Below are positions 8,634-16,730 of a stretch of 64,000 nt of DNA, in pieces. Within the stretch, counting starts at the first letter, position 1. Every line of letters starts with the position of its first letter. Source of the stretch: an uncultured Alistipes sp. (GTDB lineage: Bacteria > Bacteroidota > Bacteroidia > Bacteroidales > Rikenellaceae); the NCBI GenBank assembly GCA_944326035.1, contig CALVCS010000008.1, forward strand, positions 35,637 to 99,636, given 5' to 3'. Both the position numbers and the translations under genes were made by a program. The notes beneath the pieces were generated by a model that was given only the letters and a program-made list of their open reading frames with translations, searched no databases and was not told the origin of the DNA.

Positions 8634-9709
8634 GCCGTGTAATTTTCCCACCGTTCCACCACCGTTCGCATATCGTCCGGCATCGGCGTTTCAAAGTAGA
8701 TCGATTTCCCGGTCGTCGGATGGACAAAGCCCAAACTCTGCGCATGCAATGCCTGTCGAGGCAACAGCTGGAAACAGTTCTCCACAAATTGGCGATACTT
8801 CGAGAAGGTCGTCCCCTTCAAAATACGGTCGCCCCCATAACGTTCGTCATTGAACAACGGATGCCCGATGTAGGCCATATGGACCCGGATTTGATGCGTA
8901 CGACCGGTCTCCAGGCGACATTCGATCAAATTGACATAACCCAACCGTTCAAGCACCCGATAGTGGGTCACGGCATGTTTTCCCTGATCGCCCTCGGGGA
9001 AAACCGCCATTTTCAACCGATCCCGTAGACTACGTCCGATATTTCCGGTAATCGTTCCTTCGTCTTCCGGCAAATTGCCCCACACCAATGCACAATATTT
9101 GCGTTGAATGGTGTGATCGAAAAACTGTTTGGCCAGTCGGGCATGGGCTCTTTCGGTTTTGGCGATCACCAAGAGCCCCGACGTATTCTTATCGATGCGA
9201 TGGACCAGCCCCGCCCGAATATCCCCCTGTTGAAACAACGGCAGATCTTTCAAATGATAGGTCAAGGCATTGACCAACGTCCCGCTGTAATTGCCGTGAC
9301 CGGGATGAACCACCATCCCTGCCGGCTTATTGACAATCAGCAGGTCGTCATCCTCATAGGGAATCTCCAAGGGAATATTCTCCGGCAGGATCTCCACCTC
9401 TCTGACCGGATAGGGCATCACGATCGAGATCTGATCGAGCGGTTTGACTTTATAACTCGATTTGACAGGCTGGCCACCGACCAAAATGCTGCCCGCATCC
9501 GCCGCCGTCTGAATCCGATGACGAGAGACGTGTTCCAGCCGATTGGTCAGAAACTTGTCGATCCGCAGCGGACTCTGCCCCTTATCGACCGTCAGGCTGA
9601 AATGTTCATACATCTCCTCCCCGGACTCGCTCTCTTCGTCCAAAAGCTCCTCCGTCAAATCCGGTTCAGCCCCGAGCGCCGGCTCTTCCTCCCAATAAGG
9701 TTTTTCCAT
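8609..9709 (-). CDS. rluD: RluD-family rRNA pseudouridine synthase
   Basis: The protein modifies uridines in helix 69 of 23S rRNA if it is true RluD; other RluA/C/D targets cannot be excluded. After an acidic N-terminal tail of about 35 residues comes an S4 RNA-binding domain (RIDKFL...SRHRIQTAADAGSILVGG). The catalytic domain has VHRIDKNTSGLLVIAK with the active-site aspartate and the family end motif TGRTHQIRVHMAYIGHPLFND. The open frame reaches back to a TTG at 9727 directly beside the PASTA gene stop; I chose the ATG at 9709 (366 residues). It follows the PASTA gene by 18 bases or less, the usual Bacteroidota pairing. Confidence 0.92.
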   Translation of the reverse strand: MEKPYWEEEPALGAEPDLTEELLDEESESGEEMYEHFSLTVDKGQSPLRIDKFLTNRLEHVSRHRIQTAADAGSILVGGQPVKSSYKVKPLDQISIVMPYPVREVEILPENIPLEIPYEDDDLLIVNKPAGMVVHPGHGNYSGTLVNALTYHLKDLPLFQQGDIRAGLVHRIDKNTSGLLVIAKTERAHARLAKQFFDHTIQRKYCALVWGNLPEDEGTITGNIGRSLRDRLKMAVFPEGDQGKHAVTHYRVLERLGYVNLIECRLETGRTHQIRVHMAYIGHPLFNDERYGGDRILKGTTFSKYRQFVENCFQLLPRQALHAQSLGFVHPTTGKSIYFETPMPDDMRTVVERWENYTAHRRLDEE

Positions 9710-9727
9710 CTCCACAGCTTCGTACAA

Positions 9728-10609
9728 TCAGGGTTCCTCCTTCAAATCGCGGGTCAACGAATCGGCATACGCCTTGGCAGCCGCTTTGGCCGCCCGTTCT
9801 GCCGCCGCACGCCCCTTTTCAATCTGCTCTTCATCCAAAGAGAGCGTAAAATTCACCGGCGTTCCATAATCCCGACGAGTCCCGACGCCCGGCGATTGAA
9901 CCCGAACCCGGGCATTCTTTTCATTCAACAGCGTCACCCCTTCGTCATAGGAGATCTTTCCGACATTGAATCCGGCTTCCCACAGGCGGCTCTTGGCCTC
10001 CCGGGCCGAAAATCCGACCACCCGAGGAACTGCTTGCGGAATGGCATCGGCCCCTTTACCGACCACCAACGTAATGCCGGAACCGATTTCGGCCTCCATT
10101 TTGCTGTTGGGCGAGATCAGCTTGCCATTGTAGCGTTCCTCCAACACATAGTTGGTGGCCAGATCACTCCGATACACCAACTTATCGATCCCCAACCCCG
10201 CCATTTCGAGGTTATTTTTGGCCTGACGCAACGAATATCCCGTCACGTAGGGAATCGGCACCATCTTCTGTTTAAACGAGTTGATCGTCACAAAGACCCG
10301 ACGTCCCGATTTCACTTTAGCCCCCGGCGAAGGATTCTGTTCCAAAATAATCCCCCCCGGATAGGCCGGTACATACAACGAGTCATTGATCTCGATCCGT
10401 AACGAGGCACTCTTGCCCGCCTGGGTCGCCTCCTCCACGCTCAATCCGCTCAAATCCGGCACCTCATGCACCTGCCCATGACGGGTAAAGAGATTGAGCA
10501 TCAAATTGACCACAAATACAAACACCAAAATGGCACAAACCGCCAACACCAAATTACGGGTAATGGGATTGGCGTTTATCTTTCGCACCAGATTAAGCAG
10601 ATAATCCAT
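9728..10609 (-). CDS. Membrane-anchored PASTA-domain protein
   Basis: The 293 residues hold a short cytoplasmic N-terminus, one membrane helix at about residues 18-40, and three PASTA repeats in the periplasm: VPDLSGLSVEEA from about residue 51, IPYVTGYSLRQA from about 119, and VPRVVGFSAREA from about 193. The tail is an alanine- and lysine-rich helix. PASTA domains bind peptidoglycan fragments or beta-lactam-like ligands in other proteins. No kinase or transpeptidase domain is attached, so this is a stand-alone sensor or anchor. The gene abuts rluD and follows mqnE by 52 bases, suggesting one minus-strand operon. Confidence 0.9.
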   Translation of the reverse strand: MDYLLNLVRKINANPITRNLVLAVCAILVFVFVVNLMLNLFTRHGQVHEVPDLSGLSVEEATQAGKSASLRIEINDSLYVPAYPGGIILEQNPSPGAKVKSGRRVFVTINSFKQKMVPIPYVTGYSLRQAKNNLEMAGLGIDKLVYRSDLATNYVLEERYNGKLISPNSKMEAEIGSGITLVVGKGADAIPQAVPRVVGFSAREAKSRLWEAGFNVGKISYDEGVTLLNEKNARVRVQSPGVGTRRDYGTPVNFTLSLDEEQIEKGRAAAERAAKAAAKAYADSLTRDLKEEP

Positions 10610-10661
10610 GATACTGTATTTTACTCCTTCTTAAAACCAGCGATCGTCCATCGCGTATGGG

Positions 10662-11783
10662 TTAAAGATAACCCTTTTTCACCGGATTATAAAATGTATC
10701 TCGTTCCACGGGTTGATATCCCGTCTCCCGGATGAGGGTTTCCATCTCCTGCGTCGTCATTGACGGCGTGCGATCCTCCGCTCCGGCCATCGAATAAATC
10801 CGGGTCGTATCGTCAATCGTACCATCCATGTCGTCGGCCCCGAACGCCAACGCCAACTGCGCCGTTGTCTTCCCAAACATCGGCCAATAGGCCTTCAGGT
10901 GCGGCACATTGTCCAAATAGAGCCGACTGAGCGCCATCACCCGCATATCCTCCACGATCCCGACTTCGGCAGAGAGACGCTCGCCCAACGGATTGTTACG
11001 GCGCCGATATTTGAGGGGGATAAAGGCATTGAATCCGCCCGTTTCATCCTGCAAACGACGCAAGCGATCCAGATGGTCGATCCGTTGCGCCCACGTTTCG
11101 ATATGACCGTACAGCATCGTCGCATTGGACGGAATCCCCAACCGATGCGCCTCCCGATGCAGCTCCAACCAATCTTCGGCCGTGCCCTTCTCCGGACACA
11201 GCTGTTGACGAACCGCAGGATCGAAAATCTCGGCTCCTCCACCGGGAATCGCCTCCATCCCCGCGGCCTTCAAACGGATCAACCCCTCCTGCAGGGATAA
11301 GCCCGCTTTCTCGATCATATATCGCAATTCGATCGCCGTAAACGCCTTGATGGCGGCCTGCGGCATCAGCTCCTTCACCGAACGGATCAACCGTTCATAG
11401 TAGGCCAGATCGTGTCCCGGATGCACGCCACCCACGATATGTACCTCCGTAGCGCCACTCGATTGACGGGCCCTCACCTGCGTTTCGATCTCCTCCAGCG
11501 ACAGATCCCAGGCTTCGGGCGACTCCGCCCCCTTCCGATACGAACAAAACCGACAATGGTACAGACAGATATTGGAGGGTTCGATATGAAAATTCCGGTT
11601 ATAATAAACCGTTTGCCCGCTCTGTCGTTCCTTGGCCCGAACGGCCAGCCATCCCAGCACATTCAACGGAACGGTTTCGATCAGCCCTAAGGCCGTCTCC
11701 GGCGTCAGACGCTCCCCCGCCAACACCGCCTCGACCCGCTGACGAGTCTCCTTCTCTAACACCTTCAGCACACCGTCTCCCAT
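10662..11783 (-). CDS. mqnE: Aminofutalosine synthase MqnE
   Basis: MqnE is a radical SAM enzyme that joins an adenosyl radical to the product of MqnA, giving aminofutalosine in the alternative (futalosine) route to menaquinone. The iron-sulfur motif CLYHCRFC at about residues 73-80 has the CxxxCxxC spacing. The block VHIVGGVHPG distinguishes MqnE from the related MqnC. The 373-residue length fits. It lies downstream of the rpmH terminator and upstream of the PASTA gene. Finding it indicates that this organism makes menaquinone through futalosine; no other mqn gene is present in the window. Confidence 0.92.
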   Translation of the reverse strand: MGDGVLKVLEKETRQRVEAVLAGERLTPETALGLIETVPLNVLGWLAVRAKERQSGQTVYYNRNFHIEPSNICLYHCRFCSYRKGAESPEAWDLSLEEIETQVRARQSSGATEVHIVGGVHPGHDLAYYERLIRSVKELMPQAAIKAFTAIELRYMIEKAGLSLQEGLIRLKAAGMEAIPGGGAEIFDPAVRQQLCPEKGTAEDWLELHREAHRLGIPSNATMLYGHIETWAQRIDHLDRLRRLQDETGGFNAFIPLKYRRRNNPLGERLSAEVGIVEDMRVMALSRLYLDNVPHLKAYWPMFGKTTAQLALAFGADDMDGTIDDTTRIYSMAGAEDRTPSMTTQEMETLIRETGYQPVERDTFYNPVKKGYL

Positions 11784-11808
11784 AAGATCGTCTCTCTTTT
11801 CAACACAA

Positions 11809-11835
11809 AAAGGCTGCTTGTGTCGAGCAGCCTTT
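11809..11835 (-). terminator. Intrinsic terminator after rpmH
   Basis: A 10-base-pair stem (11809-11818 with 11826-11835) with a 7-base loop is followed on the minus strand by five T residues. It lies just past the rpmH stop and before mqnE. Confidence 0.8.
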
Positions 11836-11862
11836 GTAGATTATCCTTCGATCAACGACGGC

Positions 11863-12018
11863 CTACTTGAAACGAGCGTCGTCCGATACGGTCAATTTTT
11901 TACGTCCTTTGGCGCGACGAGCGGCCAATACTTTACGTCCGTTTGCAGTGGACATTCTCTGACGGAAACCGTGTTTGTTGATCTTTTTCTTCTGAGAGGG
12001 TTGGAAAGTCCGTTTCAT
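11863..12018 (-). CDS. rpmH: 50S ribosomal protein bL34
   Basis: A 51-residue, very basic protein of the large ribosomal subunit. It opens with [12 protein letters not shown], continues through [13 protein letters not shown] and [10 protein letters not shown], the complete bL34 signature, and ends DDARFK, an extension typical of Bacteroidota. The gene has its own well-matched promoter at 12111-12141 and a terminator at 11809-11835, so it appears to be a single-gene transcription unit inside a run of minus-strand genes. Confidence 0.97.
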   Translation of the reverse strand: MKRTFQPSQKKKINKHGFRQRMSTANGRKVLAARRAKGRKKLTVSDDARFK

Positions 12019-12110
12019 GGCTCTATCTTTTTTATTGTTTTTGCTGTAGGACGCTGACGCGGAGCTCTTCGGCCGTTCGGCTTGCGAACTAGTTCATGCG
12101 CAACGAGGTG

Positions 12111-12141
12111 CAAAGATATAACTTTTTTATTTGATCCCAAA
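12111..12141 (-). promoter_or_regulatory. Bacteroidota-type promoter of rpmH
   Basis: On the minus strand TTTG (12138-12141) is followed after exactly 19 bases by TATCTTTG (12111-12118), a full consensus match. The predicted transcript has a leader of roughly 85 bases before the rpmH ATG, long for such a small gene and possibly a site for leader control. Confidence 0.78.
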
Positions 12142-12163
12142 ATTTTCCCCGTTTTTTTACCTC

Positions 12164-12787
12164 TTACCGCGGCAGATAGACCACTTTTTTGGTCTCGAAA
12201 AACGGGTCGTCGAACCAATCGGCAATCGCATACAAGCGATACGGCCGTCCCGTCTCGGCTAGCTCTTCCGTCAAGTCGCCCCCCTTCAGGTACAAAATAC
12301 CCGCCGGTAAACTCCCCGCTGTATTCCCCGGTTCGATCTTCTCCCACACCCAGTCGACGAACGGTTTCATCCGCGTCACCGCCCGGCTCACCACAAAATC
12401 ATACCGCCCCGGCAACGTTTCGACCCGAGCATGCAGGGGCGTCACATTCTGCAAACCGATCGCCCGCGCCACCTCTTCCACAACCCGGATCTTTTTGCCG
12501 ATCGAATCGACCAACGTAAACCGAGCCTCCGGAAACAGAATCGCCAACGGAATGCCCGGAAATCCGCCCCCGGTCCCCACATCCAATACCCGGGCCCCCG
12601 CCCGGAAACGACACACCTTGGCGATCGCCAGCGAATGCAATACATGTCGCACCGCCAACTGATCGATATCTTTTCGCGAGATAACGTTGATCCGATCGTT
12701 CCACAACCGATACAGCTCCTCCAACGAGGCCAACTGTTCGAGTTGCCGCGTCGTCAAATCCGGAAAATAACGGGACACTATCTCCAT
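12164..12787 (-). CDS. rsmG: 16S rRNA (guanine527-N7)-methyltransferase RsmG
   Basis: RsmG methylates G527 of 16S rRNA with S-adenosylmethionine. The 207 residues carry the SAM-binding loop LDVGTGGGFPGIPLAI near residue 68, the LVDSIGKKIRVVEE helix region near residue 92 and the family motif SRAVTRM near residue 132. The N-terminal YRLWNDRINVISRKD stretch is also typical (WN..INLTS..). It ends just upstream of the rpmH promoter and starts after a 400-base region of decayed-looking sequence behind the ECF sigma gene. Confidence 0.94.
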   Translation of the reverse strand: MEIVSRYFPDLTTRQLEQLASLEELYRLWNDRINVISRKDIDQLAVRHVLHSLAIAKVCRFRAGARVLDVGTGGGFPGIPLAILFPEARFTLVDSIGKKIRVVEEVARAIGLQNVTPLHARVETLPGRYDFVVSRAVTRMKPFVDWVWEKIEPGNTAGSLPAGILYLKGGDLTEELAETGRPYRLYAIADWFDDPFFETKKVVYLPR

Positions 12788-13187
12788 AAACTTCTCTCTT
12801 CTAATTTCAGCGTCTTACCGCATCGGCCTCATTTCTGGGACTTCGCAGCATTCTCCATCACCTTCTCAGGATCTGTGCGGGGAGCTTTACCATTTTTCAG
12901 GCTCTTCACAGCGTTTCCATCGACTTCCAGAACCCTCACTGCGTCAACCTTCATCTTCTCAAGTTCTTTGCGGGATCCGGTACCGGTTCTCAGGATCTGT
13001 ACAGAGGTCCTCAGCGTCCTTTTTCAAAGCCTCTCCCGTGCTTCCTACGAATGTCAACCCACCATCTCCTGCGGATATTCGACCCATCCCCTAAAACAGG
13101 GCCTTCTCCTGCAGAAAACAGTCCACACCTCGAAAGTATGGCTTTCTGCAAAGTCAGCCCCACGATCCCTGCGGATGGCGGTCCCTC
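12788..13187 (-). other. 400-base gap with degenerate repeats behind the ECF sigma gene
   Basis: The stretch has no recognisable gene but is not random. Words such as TTCTCAGGATCTGT recur (12863-12876 and 12987-13000), and related words (CTCCTGCGGAT, CTCCTGCAGA, CCCTGCGGAT) recur at roughly 30-60 base intervals. This looks like an eroded repeat or the remains of a repetitive coding sequence on the minus strand. A 41-codon open frame lies within it (12829-12954). Confidence 0.5.
12829..12954 (-). CDS. Possible 41-residue small ORF (doubtful)
   Basis: An ATG at 12954 opens a lysine-rich frame of 41 codons ending with TGA at 12829. The frame stays open about 78 bases further upstream without another ATG. 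The predicted peptide is hydrophilic with no signal or motif, and resembles no family I know. It lies between the ECF sigma gene and rsmG, where many sigma genes have a partner gene, but the surrounding repeats suggest decay. It could be a gene remnant or chance. Confidence 0.2.
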   Translation of the reverse strand: MKVDAVRVLEVDGNAVKSLKNGKAPRTDPEKVMENAAKSQK

Positions 13188-13775
13188 TTAAAGCATGGCC
13201 TCCTGACTGTCCGTAATAAAGCGGCAAAGCTGTTCACGCGCCCGATGGATCTGGGTCTTCACCGTACCCATGGGCAACCCCAATTCGGCCGCAATCTCTT
13301 CGTACGAAAACTCCCGGAAAAAACGCAACTCGATCAACTTCCGATACCGCGGTGGCATCCGCAAAATAAACGCCTCCAACCGATCGCGGGTTTGATCGTT
13401 GATGAGCCGATCCTCCGGAGAGGGCGTATTATAGGCCGACAAAGCCCCCGACGAATCGGTCGTCTTATCGAGAGGTACCAGATCTTCCCGTTTCCGCCGC
13501 ACGTAATCGATGAACGTATTGCGGGCGATCGTGTAAATCCATTGACCGAACGTATAGTCCGGTTTATAGCGATGCAGATTCAGATAGGCCTTCACAAAAG
13601 CCTCCTGCAACAGGTCGTTCGTATCATCCACGTTGCCGCCGGTGCGTTGCAGATACAGCTGATAAATCGAGTCCCGGTAGCGATTGAACAGATGCTCGAA
13701 AGCAACCGAATCTCCCCCCAACACCTTTTCGACGAGTTGTTGGTCGGTGGCGACCATGTAGTTTTCTATCTCCAT
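13188..13775 (-). CDS. ECF-type RNA polymerase sigma factor
   Basis: The 195 residues form a two-domain ECF sigma factor. Region 2 runs from about residue 20 (AFEHLFNRYRDSIYQ...DLLQEAFVKAYLNLHRYKP...WIYTIARNTFIDYVRRKR). Region 4 holds MPPRYRKLIELRFFREFSYEEIAAELGLPMGTVKTQIHRARE, a helix-turn-helix that would read the -35 element. A 40-residue linker rich in Ser, Thr and Asp separates them. The first ten bases overlap the end of the upstream glycosyltransferase gene, so the two are probably translated together. No anti-sigma gene is next to it; the following 400 bases appear decayed. Confidence 0.93.
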   Translation of the reverse strand: MEIENYMVATDQQLVEKVLGGDSVAFEHLFNRYRDSIYQLYLQRTGGNVDDTNDLLQEAFVKAYLNLHRYKPDYTFGQWIYTIARNTFIDYVRRKREDLVPLDKTTDSSGALSAYNTPSPEDRLINDQTRDRLEAFILRMPPRYRKLIELRFFREFSYEEIAAELGLPMGTVKTQIHRAREQLCRFITDSQEAML

Positions 13776-14971
13776 ATAGCTTGGTCAGGGCGCAAACGAC
13801 GTCTGAGAGCCATAACAGCTTCTCCCAGCGGGGCATATAGGTCATAGAGCACATAGACCCACATGAGTTTTCTTTCTCCCAATCGCAGCGCGATCCGTTT
13901 CATTTTCGTGGTAACGATCCACAGCCTCAACAACAGGAAAATCAGCGGAATGAGAGGCCACGGCCAAGGTAACAGCGCCAAGATAACAATCACCGCGCCA
14001 AAAAACAAAAAACGGCTCCATAATTCGATCGCCGTCGTCCAGCGTGCCCGCCACGGATAGTAGCGATGCGCATAACTGAAATATCGACGAGCCCGATTCC
14101 ACCACCGCAAACCCCCATAAGAGATCTGGCGCATCGTGGCATGGGGGTTCATCACCACACTGACATTCTCCGGAGTGACAATCCGCTGGATGAACAAATC
14201 GTCGTCGCCGATATTCATATTCAGGAAATTAAATCCCTTATGCGAAAAATAGAGACTCTTCGTATAACCCAGATTATGGCTGATACCCCGATAGGCATGA
14301 CCTCGGATCGCCGCACTCAGCCACCGCACCGACGTCGACAGACGACTGCAACGCATCCACCGATTGCCTAATCCTTTCTGGGGCTCGATGCCACAATAGC
14401 CCAGCACCACATCGCCCGTAATGAAGCCTTTGGCCATCAGGGCGATCCATTTGTCGGATGTCGGATAACTGTCGGCCCGGGTCAACAACAGATGTTCGTA
14501 ACGAGCCGCCTTGATCCCCACGGTAATCGCCAGCTTGATGCTATGATCGTGATGGTGTGACGCTTTAATCTGCGTCAAATGCATCCGCTCGCCATACCGG
14601 GCCTGGATATCGGTGAGCATCTCTCCGATCTCTTCATCGTAACTACAATCGACCACAACCACCTCGAATTGGAGATAATCCTGTTCGAGCAGCTTCTGCA
14701 AGCCGTTTTCGACAAAAAAATAGTTATTTTCGCGTACGACCACGATCACCGAAATCGGCGGGGAGGGGATCTCCGGACGAATGCCCCGGTTGTTACGAAA
14801 CCGAGGCAACTTGCCGTATACGCCCAGGTAATACCACAACTGAATAAAAAAACAGAGGAGCATCAACCCCAACATTCCCAACGCAATATGACGAATCAGT
14901 TCCCCGTGTACGCCCAGGGTCTGACTGAAAAGATCGAAAATTTCCACCTCCGATAAGTTACTTTCCCACAA
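13766..14971 (-). CDS. Membrane-associated family 2 glycosyltransferase
   Basis: A GT2-type transferase of 401 residues. A membrane helix at about residues 28-50 precedes the GT-A domain, which opens with ISVIVVVRENN and carries EVVVVDCSYDEE near residue 104 and the LLLTRADSYP block with the metal-binding aspartate near residue 167. A second DDDLFIQRIV acidic motif near residue 255 and two C-terminal helices (about 322-350) follow. It probably builds an envelope polysaccharide or glycolipid; the sugar cannot be told. The frame begins with TTG at 14971, and a GTG at 14947 is an alternative. Its 3' end overlaps the ECF sigma gene by 10 bases. Confidence 0.85.
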   Translation of the reverse strand: MWESNLSEVEIFDLFSQTLGVHGELIRHIALGMLGLMLLCFFIQLWYYLGVYGKLPRFRNNRGIRPEIPSPPISVIVVVRENNYFFVENGLQKLLEQDYLQFEVVVVDCSYDEEIGEMLTDIQARYGERMHLTQIKASHHHDHSIKLAITVGIKAARYEHLLLTRADSYPTSDKWIALMAKGFITGDVVLGYCGIEPQKGLGNRWMRCSRLSTSVRWLSAAIRGHAYRGISHNLGYTKSLYFSHKGFNFLNMNIGDDDLFIQRIVTPENVSVVMNPHATMRQISYGGLRWWNRARRYFSYAHRYYPWRARWTTAIELWSRFLFFGAVIVILALLPWPWPLIPLIFLLLRLWIVTTKMKRIALRLGERKLMWVYVLYDLYAPLGEAVMALRRRLRPDQAIWR

Positions 14972-15120
14972 AGCTACAAGATTTTGCCTAAACCGCCAAG
15001 GAGAAACCGACTTTCTCCCTTCCCAAAAAGCCTTCTACCTTCCCTCACGTATTACCTCTTCCGAGACCCTGCGAAGATCCGTCTATTCGCCCTCCGGCCT
15101 TCCGCCATCCCTCCGCCGAC

Positions 15121-15152
15121 CCCCGCAACATCCCCGCAACATCCCCGCAACA
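15121..15152. repeat. Short tandem repeat, 11-base unit, three copies
   Basis: The unit CCCCGCAACAT occurs twice in full (15121-15131 and 15132-15142) and a third time without its last base (15143-15152). It lies in non-coding DNA and could vary in copy number between strains. Confidence 0.85.
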
Positions 15153-15345
15153 GTCCCCCTTTCATCCTCGGAGCGATACCAGCCAAGTTCGGTCTCCTTT
15201 CTCTCTTATTCTTGGCCTTCCTGCTAATTCTTTCTGATGCAATAAGCACTCTTCCGACCCGGACAGACTATCTTCCCACGTCCAAAGAGCTCGCTCACCC
15301 CGAGCTCTCCGACTCGAACCGCTTAGCTCCGTTTTCACAAAAAAA

Positions 15346-15362
15346 GGACGGTTTTCCCGTCC
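15346..15362 (-). terminator. Intrinsic terminator after the M20 amidohydrolase gene
   Basis: A 6-base-pair GC-rich stem (15346-15351 with 15357-15362) with a 5-base loop is followed on the minus strand by seven T residues, about 50 bases past the stop codon. Confidence 0.7.
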
Positions 15363-15408
15363 CTCTTTATGGAATTTGTCTTCGTGACAGGGCCCCTCTC
15401 TGCGAGAC

Positions 15409-16602
15409 TTATGCCCGATCCAGCTCCTGTAACGCCAAGGCCGACAAGGTTGCCACCCCCACCTCCAAAGCCTCCTCATTGGGGCAAAAAGTCGGCGTAT
15501 GCAACCCTCCGGCCTCGCGACCATCCGAATAACCTACCCCCAACCGATAAAAAACACTGGGGTAGTGCTGGGTATAGGAGCCGAAATCCTCGGCCGTCAT
15601 CCGTAACGACAATTCGGTGATGCGATCGGCTCCCCACAAGGCCGTAAACACCTCCCGCGCCCGGGCACTAACCACCGGATCGTTCACCACACACGGATAG
15701 CCTCCCGGGGCCACATTGACTTCGATCTGCACGCCATGAGCCTCACCCACCCCACGGGCTATCTCATGAATACGTTCCAGCGCCCGGGCTCGCCATCGTT
15801 CATCCATCGTCCGCAACGTCCCCTCCAGAAAGACCTCCGAAGGAATGACATTTGTCGCACCATCGGCCATCACCCGTCCGAACGACAACACCGTGGGAAT
15901 GGTCGTATCGATATTGCGGCTAGCCACCTGCTGTAATGCCATCAACAACGCGGCCATGGCCAGAACCGGATCCGCCAACAGATGAGGCAGTGCGGCATGT
16001 CCGCCTCGGCCCCGTACCGTGATCCGAATCTCATCGCTGGAGGCCATATACTTCCCGCTACGCAACCCCAGCTGTCCGGCCGGCAATTCCGGAGCCACAT
16101 GTTCGCCGATAAAAGCCCGAACATCATAGTCCCGGAACGGATCTTCCGCCAATACCTGAGAGGCTCCCCCCGGACTCAGCTCCTCGCCCGGTTGGAAGAG
16201 TCCGAAAACGGTTCCCTGGATCTGATCCCGATGGGCCTGCAGCAGATACATCGCGCCCAACAGACATGCTGTATGGATGTCATGTCCACAAGCATGCATC
16301 ACTCCCGGGTGTTGCGACGCAAATGGCACCGATACCTTTTCCTGAATCGGCAAAGCGTCCATATCCGCTCTTAACACCACACAACGTTTCCGGTCGCCCT
16401 GGCCTTCGATTCGGGCCAATAATCCCGTTCCGGCAATCGACTCATACGGAATTTCCGCCTGGGTCAAACATTCCGCCACATACTTCGACGTTTCATGCTC
16501 CTGAAACGACAGTTCCGGATAGGTATGCAGATGACGCCGAAAAGCCAACGTCTGCTCTCGCCCTTCATGGGCCGCTTTTTTAATCGATTCGTAATCCATC
16601 AT
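15409..16602 (-). CDS. M20-family amidohydrolase (N-acyl amino acid or dipeptide deacylase)
   Basis: A 397-residue zinc-dependent amidohydrolase of the M20D group, which removes acyl groups from amino acids (hippurate hydrolase, N-acetyl-diaminopimelate deacetylase and similar). Metal and catalytic residues are in place: VLRADMDALPIQE near residue 77, HACGHDIH (Cys105, His107) and GLFQPGEE with the general-base glutamate near residue 140. A second metal His lies in GGLHTPTFCPNEEAL near the C-terminus. The dimerisation domain (GRGGHAALPHLLADPVLAM) separates the catalytic halves. No signal peptide is seen, so it acts in the cytoplasm. The exact substrate cannot be read from sequence, and the neighbours do not narrow it. 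Confidence 0.9.
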   Translation of the reverse strand: MMDYESIKKAAHEGREQTLAFRRHLHTYPELSFQEHETSKYVAECLTQAEIPYESIAGTGLLARIEGQGDRKRCVVLRADMDALPIQEKVSVPFASQHPGVMHACGHDIHTACLLGAMYLLQAHRDQIQGTVFGLFQPGEELSPGGASQVLAEDPFRDYDVRAFIGEHVAPELPAGQLGLRSGKYMASSDEIRITVRGRGGHAALPHLLADPVLAMAALLMALQQVASRNIDTTIPTVLSFGRVMADGATNVIPSEVFLEGTLRTMDERWRARALERIHEIARGVGEAHGVQIEVNVAPGGYPCVVNDPVVSARAREVFTALWGADRITELSLRMTAEDFGSYTQHYPSVFYRLGVGYSDGREAGGLHTPTFCPNEEALEVGVATLSALALQELDRA

Positions 16603-16730
16603 GATTGTTTATCTTCCTTTCCTTGCCCTCTGGCTACTGTATCCATCTGCAAAGCTGCTCGGCACCCGCCGCAAACCTGCTTCCGTCTTTTTCTCCGCAG
16701 CCCCCGAGGGCAATCTCTTTCTCTGTATAG

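Larger units (their letters stand above)
14972..15408. other. Non-coding gap with low-complexity C-rich sequence
   Basis: The 437 bases between the M20 gene and the GT2 gene hold C/T-rich sequence, a short 11-base tandem repeat (15121-15152) and a terminator (15346-15362). A long plus-strand frame spans it, but its product is a proline/serine-rich low-complexity string that runs into the M20 gene on the other strand, so I do not call it a gene. Confidence 0.6.

Noticed and set aside
14984..15532. 182-codon plus-strand frame in the gap before the M20 gene
   Set aside because: The product is a proline/serine-rich low-complexity string with no family match, and its end overlaps the M20 coding region.
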